Source: Streptomyces amritsarensis
Lineage (GTDB): Bacteria; Actinomycetota; Actinomycetes; Streptomycetales; Streptomycetaceae
NCBI RefSeq assembly: GCF_001953875.1
Contig: NZ_MQUR01000010.1
Location: forward strand, 62,001 to 126,000
Length of the DNA stretch: 64,000 nt
Reading direction: 5' to 3'
Shown here: one piece after another, positions 57,082 through 64,000 of the stretch
How the letters are laid out: each line of letters opens with the position of its first letter
How positions within the stretch are numbered: the first letter of the stretch is position 1
Notes under the pieces: generated by a model
The model's database searches: none
What the model was told of the DNA's origin: nothing
What the model saw: the letters and a program-made list of their open reading frames with translations, nothing else
Program-made: the position numbers and the translations under genes

Positions 57082-58719
57082 TCAGCAGCGGCGGCGGTCC
57101 ACCGTCACGGTGCCCTGGACGGTGTCCACGGTGCGGTCGTAGCACCCGCCGGGCGCCTGGGACCCGTACAGCCGGTGCCGGGCGGAGGTGGTGGCGACCG
57201 CGTGGCGCTGGTCGCGCGGGACGTTCGCGGTGTAGGTGGCGTCGCCGGTGTAGCGGTCGTCGAGCCGGGAGGCGTCGACGGTCCGGCCGCCGCGCAGGGT
57301 GGTGGTGTCCGCGCGATCGCCCAGGGACAGGACCGTGCGCAGGCGGTCGCCGGCTCCGAGGGTGGTCTCGCCGTCCATCGTGTAGGTGCGGTCGGTCCGG
57401 GTGGTCGTCGGGCCGTGCGTCACGCTCTCCTCGTCGGTCCAGACCGCGTTCAGCGCGTCGCGGCTCCCGCCCTCGGTCCAGCGGTGGGCGGAGGTGTGGT
57501 GCACGGAGCGGGTGACGGTGGTGGCCACGCGGCCGCGGGAGGTGTTCAGGTATCCGGCGACGGTCAGCCGGTGGTGGCCCTCGGTGTCCACCCGGTGCTG
57601 TCCGCCGGGCCCGGCCGGTGTCCAGCGGGAGCGGCCCGAGGGGGCGCTCTCCTCGTGCCGGGTCAGGGCGCCGGTGACGACGTGGCGGGCCTCGTCCTGC
57701 CACAGCAGCAGGTTGGCGGGGGTGCTCCAGCCGCTCTGTCCGGTCGGCAGCCCGGCGACGGTCACCTCGATGCGGTGCGGGCGGCCGTCGTTGAGGAGGG
57801 CGGCGTAGGGGGTGAGATCGTAGCGGATCGGCTGCACGTCGAAGGCGCGCGGGCCGGGGGTGACGTACCAGAGGAAGGGGTTGGACCAGCCTCCGGTCCA
57901 GACGGTGGGGAAGGGCGCGGCGATGCCGGCGAGTCGCCCGTCGACCAGGACGCGGACCTCGCGGTGGGGGCCGCCGTCCGCCGCGCAGGAGTACGGGGCT
58001 CCGGCGGGGGTGGTCAGGTACCAGTACTCCTCGCAGCCGCCGCCGGAGCCCGTGGCGTACACCTCTGCGAGCACCCGTTCGGTGTTGCGGGGGGTGGTGA
58101 CGGTCGGGGTGGTGAGGGGGAGGACCCGGTCGGGGGTGTCGGGTGCGGGGGTGCGTGCGTCGGCGGCGTAGAAGGTCAGGGTCACCTCGACGTCGATGAC
58201 GCCGGTGTAGGTGTCGTCCACGACGTTGCCGATGAGCATCTCGACGGGCTGCGGGCGGGTGAGGGTGTCGCGGTAGCGGGTGACGTCCTTCTCGACGGAC
58301 CAGGTGATGCCGTCGGGCGAGGGCTGGGGCGTCGAGGTGCGCAGGATTTCCACACCGCCCAGGGAGAGGTGGCCCAGGCGGTCGTACTGGCGGCCCTTGA
58401 CCTTGCCGTCGAGGCGGAGCACGACGGCGGCCCAGTCGGCCGTGCCGCAGCCGGCGGGGGGCGCGTAGTCGCCGCGGTAGGGGGTGAAGTCGCGGAACCG
58501 GGCCTGCGCGAGGGTCACCCGGCAGGACCGGGTCGCGGGCCGCGCGACGGGCGGCGCGGCGGTGAGGGGGTCGTGCCAGTCGGTGCCGAACTCGGCGGGC
58601 GGCGGGTCGGCCCGGGTCAGGCCGTGCGCGGGTCCCGCGGCGGCCGGGTTGCCGGCGGCCAGGGTTGCGGCGGCCAGCGCGATCGCGCCGAGCAGGCCCG
58701 TGATCCTGTGTCGTCTCAT
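57082..58719 (-). CDS. Secreted peptide-N4-(GlcNAc)asparagine amidase A-like protein
   Basis: A 545-residue exported protein. Signal peptide RRHRITGLLGAIALAAATLAAG, cleavage about residue 28. RFRDFTPYRGDYAPPAGCG, WAAVVLRLDGKVKGRQYDRLGHLSLGGVEILRTSTPQP and ITWSVEKDVTRY are diagnostic of PNGase A (PF12222), and GGWSNPFLWYVTPGPRAFDVQ continues the fold. PNGase A removes N-glycans from glycoproteins and glycopeptides, including those with alpha-1,3-fucosylated core. In a soil Streptomyces it may trim plant or fungal glycoproteins. Cys pairs suggest disulfides. Convergent context: kinase gene follows in the same direction 25 nt later. Confidence 0.9.
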   Translation of the reverse strand: MRRHRITGLLGAIALAAATLAAGNPAAAGPAHGLTRADPPPAEFGTDWHDPLTAAPPVARPATRSCRVTLAQARFRDFTPYRGDYAPPAGCGTADWAAVVLRLDGKVKGRQYDRLGHLSLGGVEILRTSTPQPSPDGITWSVEKDVTRYRDTLTRPQPVEMLIGNVVDDTYTGVIDVEVTLTFYAADARTPAPDTPDRVLPLTTPTVTTPRNTERVLAEVYATGSGGGCEEYWYLTTPAGAPYSCAADGGPHREVRVLVDGRLAGIAAPFPTVWTGGWSNPFLWYVTPGPRAFDVQPIRYDLTPYAALLNDGRPHRIEVTVAGLPTGQSGWSTPANLLLWQDEARHVVTGALTRHEESAPSGRSRWTPAGPGGQHRVDTEGHHRLTVAGYLNTSRGRVATTVTRSVHHTSAHRWTEGGSRDALNAVWTDEESVTHGPTTTRTDRTYTMDGETTLGAGDRLRTVLSLGDRADTTTLRGGRTVDASRLDDRYTGDATYTANVPRDQRHAVATTSARHRLYGSQAPGGCYDRTVDTVQGTVTVDRRRC

Positions 58720-58791
58720 GGACCGGCAGTGAAACCCGGTGCGCCGGGCGGCGGCCAGGGCCGGTAGGCCGGGCCTGGCCGGTTCGCGCCG

Positions 58792-59271
58792 TCAGCCGCG
58801 CAGGACGACGACGCCGTCGTCGTCCGCGTGGACGGTGTCCCCGGCGCGGAAGGTGACCTCGCCGATGGTGACGGGCTCGTCCACGGCGCCGGCGCCGGTC
58901 TTGCCGCTCTTGCGGGGGACGGTCCCCAGGGCCTTCACGCCCAGGTCGAGGCCGCCGAGGGCGACGCTGTCGCGGACCGAGCCGTTGATGATCAGGCCCG
59001 CCCAGCCGTTGCGCTCGGCCGCACCGGCGATGAGGTCGCCGACCAGGGCGGTACGCGGCGAGCCGCCGCCGTCCACGACGAGGACGGCGCCCTCGCCCGG
59101 GGTGTGGACGAGTTCGCGCAGCAGGGCGTTGTCCTCGTGGCAGCGGACGGTCCGCACGGGGCCGGCGAAGAGCCGTCGGCCGCCGAACTGCCGGAAGCCG
59201 GTGGTGCAGATGTCGAGGGCTTCGCCGTGCTCGTCGTACAGGTCGGCGGTGGGGACGGGGGTGATGCTCAT
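58792..59271 (-). CDS. rraA: RraA-family protein (ribonuclease E regulator / 4-hydroxy-4-methyl-2-oxoglutarate aldolase-like)
   Basis: A 159-residue protein, the usual length. TADLYDEHGEAL near the N-terminus, VDGGGSPRTALVGDLIAGAAERNGWAGLIINGSVRDS (about residues 70-108) and RAGDTVHADDDGVVVL at the C-terminus match RraA and the small HMG/CHA aldolases that share its fold. GDLIA followed by SVRDS includes the Arg and Asp used for pyruvate-type substrates in the aldolases, so enzymatic activity cannot be ruled out. ATG at 59271. It lies alone between the PNGase A and DMT transporter genes. Confidence 0.88.
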   Translation of the reverse strand: MSITPVPTADLYDEHGEALDICTTGFRQFGGRRLFAGPVRTVRCHEDNALLRELVHTPGEGAVLVVDGGGSPRTALVGDLIAGAAERNGWAGLIINGSVRDSVALGGLDLGVKALGTVPRKSGKTGAGAVDEPVTIGEVTFRAGDTVHADDDGVVVLRG

Positions 59272-59464
59272 GCCGGTACCGGTTCCTCGCTCGTTGTCGT
59301 ACGTCGCGCCGTGCGGCCAGGGTAGTGGGCCCGGCTCGGGCGGCGGCGGGGGCAGGGGCCGAGGGGTGGGGCGGGCAGGCCCGGACAACGGCCGGAACCC
59401 GACGGGCCGGGCGGGGCGACGGGGCGACGGGAAGCGTTTCAGTAGGGGGCCGCGCGGTCGGGGA

Positions 59465-60367
59465 TCAGGCGGGCACCCGTCCCGCGGGTACGGCGAGTTC
59501 GCCCGCGGCTGCCGGCACCAGCGGCGGCGCCGGGGCGCCCCGCGAGGCGAGGGGGGCGCGGGTCAGCAGGACCACGCCCCGCGCCGCGACGAGCGCTCCG
59601 GCACCCGCCAGCAGCAGCCCCGCCGGCCCGCCCTGGAGGCGTTCGCCGAGCAGGACCGCGCCGATGGCGGCCGCGGCGAGGGGGTTGGCCAGGTTCACCA
59701 CGGCGAGCGGGGCACCGAGCCCGCCGCCCCGGTAGGCCCGCTGCGACAGGAGCATCCCGCCGACCGCGAACACCACGACGAGCAGGGCCACGACGGCGAC
59801 CCGGACGCTCAGCAGGGATCCCCCGCGGCCGCCCGCGACCGCCACGGTCTGGGTCAGCGCGGAGGCCGTGGCGGAGGCCAGCCCGGAGGCCGTGGCGTGC
59901 CGCAGGCCCGCGCCCGGGTCCCTGACCGCGGTCAGGAGCAGGATGACGGCCGTGGTCGCCCCGGAGACGGCCAGCGCCTCGGCCAGCGTGAGGGTGTCGT
60001 CGGGGGCCGGCCCGGAGGCCGGGAGCAGCAGCAGGCCGAGCCCGGCGACGGTGGCGAGGGTGCCGCGCCATTCGGCGGCCGCCACGCGGCGTCCGGCCCG
60101 GCGCGCCCCCATCGGGACGGCGGCCACGAGGGTGAGCGCGCCGAGGGGCTGCACCAGGGTGAGGGGTCCGTAGCGCAGTGCCGCCGCGTGCAGCAGGGCC
60201 GCGGCGGCGTTCAGCCCGGCCGACCACCACCAGACGCCGGAGCCCAGCAGCGCCCCGGCGCTGCGCGCGGCGCCGGCGCGGGCGAGCCGCTCCTGGGCGA
60301 CGGCGCCGGCCGCGTAGGCCACGGCCGAGGCGAGGCAGAGCCCGACCGCGAGGGCGGTGTCGTTCAC
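59465..60367 (-). CDS. DMT-family (EamA-like) transporter
   Basis: A 300-residue protein with about ten hydrophobic segments, the DMT pattern. AYAAGAVAQERLAR near the N-terminus and PLTLVQPLGALTLVAAVPMG, then the second half repeats with NLANPLAAAAIGAVLLGERL, the classical EamA end of each half. It probably exports a small metabolite or lipid-like molecule. The GTG start overlaps the PAP2 gene stop (GTGA), so it is co-translated with it; both should be governed by the triple operator upstream of PAP2. Confidence 0.85.
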   Translation of the reverse strand: MNDTALAVGLCLASAVAYAAGAVAQERLARAGAARSAGALLGSGVWWWSAGLNAAAALLHAAALRYGPLTLVQPLGALTLVAAVPMGARRAGRRVAAAEWRGTLATVAGLGLLLLPASGPAPDDTLTLAEALAVSGATTAVILLLTAVRDPGAGLRHATASGLASATASALTQTVAVAGGRGGSLLSVRVAVVALLVVVFAVGGMLLSQRAYRGGGLGAPLAVVNLANPLAAAAIGAVLLGERLQGGPAGLLLAGAGALVAARGVVLLTRAPLASRGAPAPPLVPAAAGELAVPAGRVPA

Positions 60368-61302
60368 TTGCCCGCTCCCACGGTTTCGGCGGTGTCCTTG
60401 CGGCGCGGCAGTCCGGGTACGGCGCCCTCATCACCGCCGTCGGCGTCCGTCCCCGCCCCCGCCCCCGCCCCGATCTGCGTACGCGGCCCCGTGACCGTGG
60501 CCGTGGCCATGGCCGCACCGTTCCGCTCGGTCGCGCGCGGCCGGGGCACCACCAGCAGGGCGATCCCGAGCAGGGCGGCGGCGACGATCGCGTCGAGCCA
60601 GTAGTGGTTGGCGGTGCCGACTATCACCAGGAGGGTCACCAGCGGGTGCAGCAGCCACAGCATCCGCAGGCGCGAGCGCTTCCCGCCGCCCACCTCGCCC
60701 ATCCCGGCCTTCCCGCCCCGGCGGGTCGCGGCGATCACGCCGATCGCGAGCATCAGCGCCCAGCCGAAGTGCAGGGAGGGCATCGCGGCGAACTGGTTGG
60801 CCAGGGTGTCGGCGTCCGGCGCGGCCCGGTAGACGGTGGGCCCGTAGACCTGCCCTGTGTCGATGAGCCCGGTGGCGGGGATCATCCGCGGGGGCGCCAG
60901 GGGGTAGGCGAGGTGCAGGACGAGCGCGGCTCCGGTGAGCACGGCGAGCACCCGGCGGGTCCACAGGTAGTGCGCGGGACGGCGGACGTAGAGCCAGATC
61001 AGGAAGAGCGCGGTGGCGGGGAAGTGGACGGCCGCGTAGTAGGTGTTCGCGGTGGTCACCAGGGCGTCCCCGTGGAGCAGCAGCCGCTGTACCGCACCCT
61101 CGCCGGGCAGGTGGAGGAAACGCTCGGCGTCCCGGATCCGGTCCGCGTTGCGGAAGGCCTCGCCGGTGCGGTCGGTGGAGAGCAGGCGGCCCGCCTTGTA
61201 GACGGTGAAGAAGCCCGCGACGAGCAGCAGCTCGCGTATGAGGCGCCGGCGGGCTGCGCTCGGTCCGGCTGCCGGCCCGGCAGGCGTGGTGTGGGCGGTC
61301 AT
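60364..61302 (-). CDS. PAP2-superfamily phosphatase/transferase (AUR1-like membrane protein)
   Basis: A 312-residue membrane protein with about six helices. YPLAPPRMIP is followed by MPSLHFGWALMLAIG and then ANHYWLDAIVAAALLG, giving the PAP2 signature Ser-x-His and His-x3-Asp motifs in the order seen in the AUR1/inositol-phosphotransfer subgroup. It may dephosphorylate a lipid phosphate or transfer phospho-head groups. The gene is divergent from TetR across three spaced operators and overlaps the DMT transporter by 4 nt. The C-terminus has a cytosolic Ala/Gly/Asp tail of about 40 residues. Confidence 0.87.
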   Translation of the reverse strand: MTAHTTPAGPAAGPSAARRRLIRELLLVAGFFTVYKAGRLLSTDRTGEAFRNADRIRDAERFLHLPGEGAVQRLLLHGDALVTTANTYYAAVHFPATALFLIWLYVRRPAHYLWTRRVLAVLTGAALVLHLAYPLAPPRMIPATGLIDTGQVYGPTVYRAAPDADTLANQFAAMPSLHFGWALMLAIGVIAATRRGGKAGMGEVGGGKRSRLRMLWLLHPLVTLLVIVGTANHYWLDAIVAAALLGIALLVVPRPRATERNGAAMATATVTGPRTQIGAGAGAGTDADGGDEGAVPGLPRRKDTAETVGAGK

Positions 61303-61352
61303 CCCCCGGTCTCTCTTCCTGTTGTCCTGTCGCGCGCACAGCGACACGCCAG

Positions 61353-61396
61353 TGTATCGATACATTGGCGTATCGATACGCTGGTGTACCGATACG
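61353..61396. promoter_or_regulatory. Three evenly spaced TetR-type operators
   Basis: TGTATCGATACA (61353), CGTATCGATACG (61369) and TGTACCGATACG (61385) start exactly 16 bp apart; the first two are perfect palindromes and the third differs at one base in the core. They lie between the divergent PAP2 and TetR genes. Regular spacing implies cooperative binding of several dimers on successive helical faces. Confidence 0.85.
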
Positions 61397-61462
61397 GTCG
61401 CGTTCCCGTACACTTCACAGCGGAACCACCAGCCGAGGCGCCCCCGAGGAGAGCCGCAGCCC

Positions 61463-62095
61463 ATGACGTCGACGCCGACCCCCGCGCGCCGCTCCAAGAT
61501 CACCCCGGAGCGGGAGCAGGAGTTCTTCGACGCCGTCCTGGAACAGCTGCGCGAGCACGGTTACGAGGCCCTGACGATGGAGGGCATCGCCGCCCGGGCC
61601 AGCTGCGGCAAGTCCACGCTCTACCGGCAGTGGAAGACCAAGCCCCAGCTGGTGGCCGCCGCCCTGCGCTCCGCCCGGCGGGGCACCCTCGCCGCGGTGG
61701 ACACCGGGACCCTGGCGGGCGACCTGCGCGAGGCGGCCCGGGTCGCCGCCGGCACCTCAGGCCGCGACACCCGACTGACGCAGGCCCTCGGGCACGCCGT
61801 GCTCAGCGACGAGGCACTGCAGGCCGCCCTGCGCGAAGCCCTCGTCGACCCCGAACTGGCCGCCTTCGACGCGATGGTGCAGCGGGCCGTGGCCCGCGGC
61901 GAGATCGTGGCGGACCATCCCGCCGTGGAGTTCCTGCCGGCCCAGCTGATGGGCGTGCTGCGGATCCGGCCGGTGCTGGAAGGGCAGTACGCGGACGCCG
62001 ACTACCTGGTCCGGTTCGTGGAGGCGGTCATGCTCCCCTCCCTGGGTCTCGCGCCCGACCGCCCCGTCCGGCCGGCGGCCGGCCAGGCCCCCTGA
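61463..62095 (+). CDS. TetR/AcrR-family regulator
   Basis: A 210-residue regulator. EREQEFFDAVLEQLREHGYEALTMEGIAARASCGKSTLYRQWKTKPQLVAAAL (residues about 16-68) is the TetR HTH, and the C-terminal helices form a ligand pocket of no recognised type, containing EALVDPELAAFDAMVQRAVARGEI as in the TetR_C_11-like group. It is divergent from the PAP2/DMT operon and should bind the three operators in between, repressing both directions. GAGGAG lies upstream of the ATG; an in-frame ORF reaching 61205 is read-through of the intergenic region. Confidence 0.9.
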   Translation: MTSTPTPARRSKITPEREQEFFDAVLEQLREHGYEALTMEGIAARASCGKSTLYRQWKTKPQLVAAALRSARRGTLAAVDTGTLAGDLREAARVAAGTSGRDTRLTQALGHAVLSDEALQAALREALVDPELAAFDAMVQRAVARGEIVADHPAVEFLPAQLMGVLRIRPVLEGQYADADYLVRFVEAVMLPSLGLAPDRPVRPAAGQAP

Positions 62096-62246
62096 ACCGG
62101 CGGGCCGTCGTCCCGGTGACCGGACGGCGACCCGCCCGCGCTGCCTCGTGGGGACGGCGGCAGCGCGCCACCCGGACCGGGCGGTGGCCACTCATCCGAG
62201 TGGCCGCCGCCCGCTCCGAGCGGCCCCGCGGCGGTCTCCGCCGCAT

Positions 62247-62795
62247 TCAGCGGACCCCGCCCATGGCCCGGGTGAACTCCTCCGGGTCGGCTTCGAAACC
62301 CTCCAGCCGTACGCCGAACGACCAGGCACCCGAGGCGTCGCGGGTGAACTCGGCCACGGTGGCCGCCGTGGCGTGCGGCAGGCCCGCGAAGTCGCCCTGG
62401 GCGAGGTCGGTGTGGCCCTCCCGGATCCGGAACCCCGTGCCCGCGACATCGGCGAACGTCTTCGCGCCACCCGTGCCGCCCGCTGCGGCCCCGGTGTTCT
62501 GGATGACCACACCGATCACCACACGCACCTTGTCGGGGGACATCCGGTGCAGTTCGAGGGTCATCACCTCGTCGAAGCCGAAGCCCTGGCCGGTGTGGCT
62601 GTCCCGGTTGAGGGTGATGGTGCCGTCCGGCGACCGGCTGCCGAAGTGCACGAGCTGGACGGGGGTCCCGTGCCGGTCCGCGGCCCCGTAGACCGCGGCG
62701 ACGACGTCGAGGTCGTTCGCGGGCGTGCCCGCCGGGCTGGGGTCCCACCGCAGCGCGACCTCCACCTTCGCCAGCCCTTTGCGTACACCGGTCAC
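62247..62795 (-). CDS. TerD-family (tellurite/stress) protein
   Basis: A 182-residue TerD-domain protein. KVEVALRWDPSPAG, NDLDVVAAVYG with calcium-binding Asp residues, DGTITLNRDSHTGQGFGFDEV and the conserved VVIGVVIQN, then FAGLPHATAATVAEFTRD. TerD proteins bind Ca2+ and in Streptomyces influence tellurite/stress response and development. Start is GTG at 62795 with GGGGAG upstream. The next gene upstream on the same strand, 173 nt away, is the unidentified protein at the window edge, so the two may form a stress locus. No terA/terB/terC is visible. Confidence 0.9.
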   Translation of the reverse strand: MTGVRKGLAKVEVALRWDPSPAGTPANDLDVVAAVYGAADRHGTPVQLVHFGSRSPDGTITLNRDSHTGQGFGFDEVMTLELHRMSPDKVRVVIGVVIQNTGAAAGGTGGAKTFADVAGTGFRIREGHTDLAQGDFAGLPHATAATVAEFTRDASGAWSFGVRLEGFEADPEEFTRAMGGVR

Positions 62796-62968
62796 CGAAC
62801 TCCCCCTCCGTTTGCGGGCATTGCCCGCCCATGATCCCACGGACGGCCCCGTCCCGGCCCGAACAGCCGCACGTTCCCGGCCAGTCGGGCCGGACCGGGC
62901 ACCGGGCGCCGCGAGGGCGCCGGCACCGCTAGCCCCGGCCCGACCGCCCGCAACACCGGCCCCTGCGG

Positions 62969-64000
62969 CTACCAGTCGCCGTCCCGTACGGGCTTGCCCG
63001 GCCTGGGGGCGTTGCCGAGCGGCTTGACCTGGCCGGGGGCGGGCTCCACCCAGGGGGCGTGGTCGTCGCCGAGCCACTCGCCCACCGGCTTGACCCCGCT
63101 CAGGGTGTCGGTGGGCGCCAGATCGGCGGCCGAGTCGTCGTAGTAGTCGAACCAGGGCAGCCCGGCCTTGGTGTAGGCGGCCCGGTCGACGGGCGAGGGC
63201 GGAGCCTCCTCCCCGGTGATGCGGCGCCACTCGGGCGGGGTCACCAGGTGCACGAAGATCCGCGCGGCCGGCTCCTCGGCCCAGTCGGACAGCGGGCGCT
63301 CGTCCCGGTAGACCTCCTGGTGCATGCTGCCGCCGACGCCGAGCCCCATCGCGGGGGCCGCGGGCGGCCCCGACCTGCCGCCGGGCGCCGAGCGGGGCGC
63401 CGGGGCCCCGGCCGGCGCGGGCGGAGCCATCATCGGCGCGGGAACCGGGCCGCCGAAGCCCCCGCCCGTCGGGGCCTGCACGGGCGGGCCCCCGTAGAGT
63501 CCCCCGCCCCCGCCCGGCGGCGGGGGCGGCGCCGGTCGCGCCTGCTCCGCCCGGCGCCACTGCGCCAGCGCCTCACGGCCCAGCGGGAACACCTGGAGCT
63601 GCACGCCGCCCGTGGTCTCCTCCCCGGTGACCTGCCCCTCGACGGTGGCGCCGAGTCCCAGCGGTACGGCGACAAACTGGCGCACCGTGCCGTCCCCGGA
63701 GTTGATCCCGTCCAGCCAGGGCTGCCGGGGCAGCACCACGTAGTTCTGCGGACTGCGCGCCAGCCGGCCGCTCCACCGCTCGCCGGAGACGGCGCACACC
63801 TTGCCGACGCCGACCTGGAGCGCGGCGGGCGCCCGGGTCCCGCCGAAGCTCAGCCACATCGCCTCGCGCAGGTACACGGGCAGCATCACGCCGCCCTTCG
63901 CCAGCCATTCCGGCGGAACCGTGTCGGGATGGTCCTCGACCCTGCGCAGCGGGAACTCACCCAGCCCCGGCGGCAGTGAGTGCGTTCCGGATTCGGGCAG
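62969..64000 (-). CDS. Unidentified Pro/Gly-rich protein (5' end outside window)
   Basis: The minus-strand frame is open to the right edge, so the N-terminus is beyond the window; at least 343 residues are visible. The first part (VMLPVYLREAMWLSFGGTR...ALQVGVGKVCAVSGERW, then NYVVLPRQPWLDGINSGDGTVRQFVAVPLGLGATVEGQ) looks like a folded domain; a long Pro/Gly/Ala linker (about 100 residues) and a final part with RIFVHLVTPPEWRRITGEE and WFDYYDD follow. I do not recognise the family. Its co-orientation with terD suggests a role in the same stress or development process. Confidence 0.7.
   Translation of the reverse strand: MPESGTHSLPPGLGEFPLRRVEDHPDTVPPEWLAKGGVMLPVYLREAMWLSFGGTRAPAALQVGVGKVCAVSGERWSGRLARSPQNYVVLPRQPWLDGINSGDGTVRQFVAVPLGLGATVEGQVTGEETTGGVQLQVFPLGREALAQWRRAEQARPAPPPPPGGGGGLYGGPPVQAPTGGGFGGPVPAPMMAPPAPAGAPAPRSAPGGRSGPPAAPAMGLGVGGSMHQEVYRDERPLSDWAEEPAARIFVHLVTPPEWRRITGEEAPPSPVDRAAYTKAGLPWFDYYDDSAADLAPTDTLSGVKPVGEWLGDDHAPWVEPAPGQVKPLGNAPRPGKPVRDGDW

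Noticed and set aside
61353..61396. CRISPR or replication iterons
   Set aside because: Short palindromes between divergent TetR and target genes fit operators; no replication gene is near.

Overview
The window is very GC-rich, with codons almost always ending in G or C, many GTG starts and 4-bp ATGA/GTGA gene overlaps. It also carries Streptomyces hallmarks: a chaplin, two melanin (tyrosinase) operons, a mycothiol-dependent formaldehyde dehydrogenase, a DasR-type operator in front of a GH18 chitinase, and one TTA (bldA-type) codon. It is almost certainly a Streptomyces or close-relative chromosome segment. No insertion sequence, phage gene, CRISPR array or rRNA is visible. About 58 protein genes, one tRNA-Trp and one cobalamin riboswitch are described; the genes at both ends are cut by the window.

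Layout. 0-5.3 kb: the tail of a dimethylformamidase-like protein, a VOC protein, a three-gene cobalamin-type ABC importer read leftwards from a B12 riboswitch, and tRNA-Trp. 5.3-11.3 kb: a SUKH-like protein, a secreted chitinase behind a DasR-like site, a serpin, and a ketodeoxygluconate kinase/aldolase pair divergent from an IclR regulator. 11.4-13.2 kb: an unusual protein joining an ECF sigma factor, a zinc-finger-like motif, membrane segment(s) and a CAP domain. 13.2-18.5 kb: a five-gene leftward operon (ArsR regulator, MFS transporter, glutamate decarboxylase, methyltransferase, SDR). 18.5-20.6 kb: a double-MerR regulator divergent from an erythromycin-esterase-type gene. 20.7-22 kb: melC1-melC2. 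22-25.8 kb: a CitA/CitB-type two-component system divergent from a dicarboxylate symporter.

26-35 kb: secreted and surface functions (subtilisin with P-domain, several alpha/beta hydrolases and esterases, an FhuF-like protein, a GNAT). 35-37 kb: a chaplin and a second tyrosinase operon. 37-47.8 kb: catabolism of acyl-CoA type substrates (two acyl-CoA dehydrogenases plus a quinone oxidoreductase in one coupled operon, an SDR, an enoyl-CoA hydratase), with PIG-L and S33 hydrolases. 48-53 kb: an AraC regulator beside a secreted intradiol dioxygenase that carries a chitin-binding domain and a TTA codon, mycothiol formaldehyde detoxification, and a LysR/DapA-like pair. 53-64 kb: a LysM transglycosylase, squalene/phytoene synthase, a Ser/Thr kinase, a secreted PNGase A, RraA, a DMT transporter and PAP2 phosphatase divergent from TetR across three evenly spaced operators, and TerD with an unidentified proline/glycine-rich protein.

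The regulatory story is unusually readable. Predicted operators or switches sit in front of the B12 transporter, chitinase, IclR pair, MerR/Ere pair, chaplin, acyl-CoA operon, enoyl-CoA hydratase and TetR/PAP2 pair. Several convergent gene pairs overlap at their 3' ends (4 to 104 nt). All function calls come from reading motifs by eye; no database search was run.
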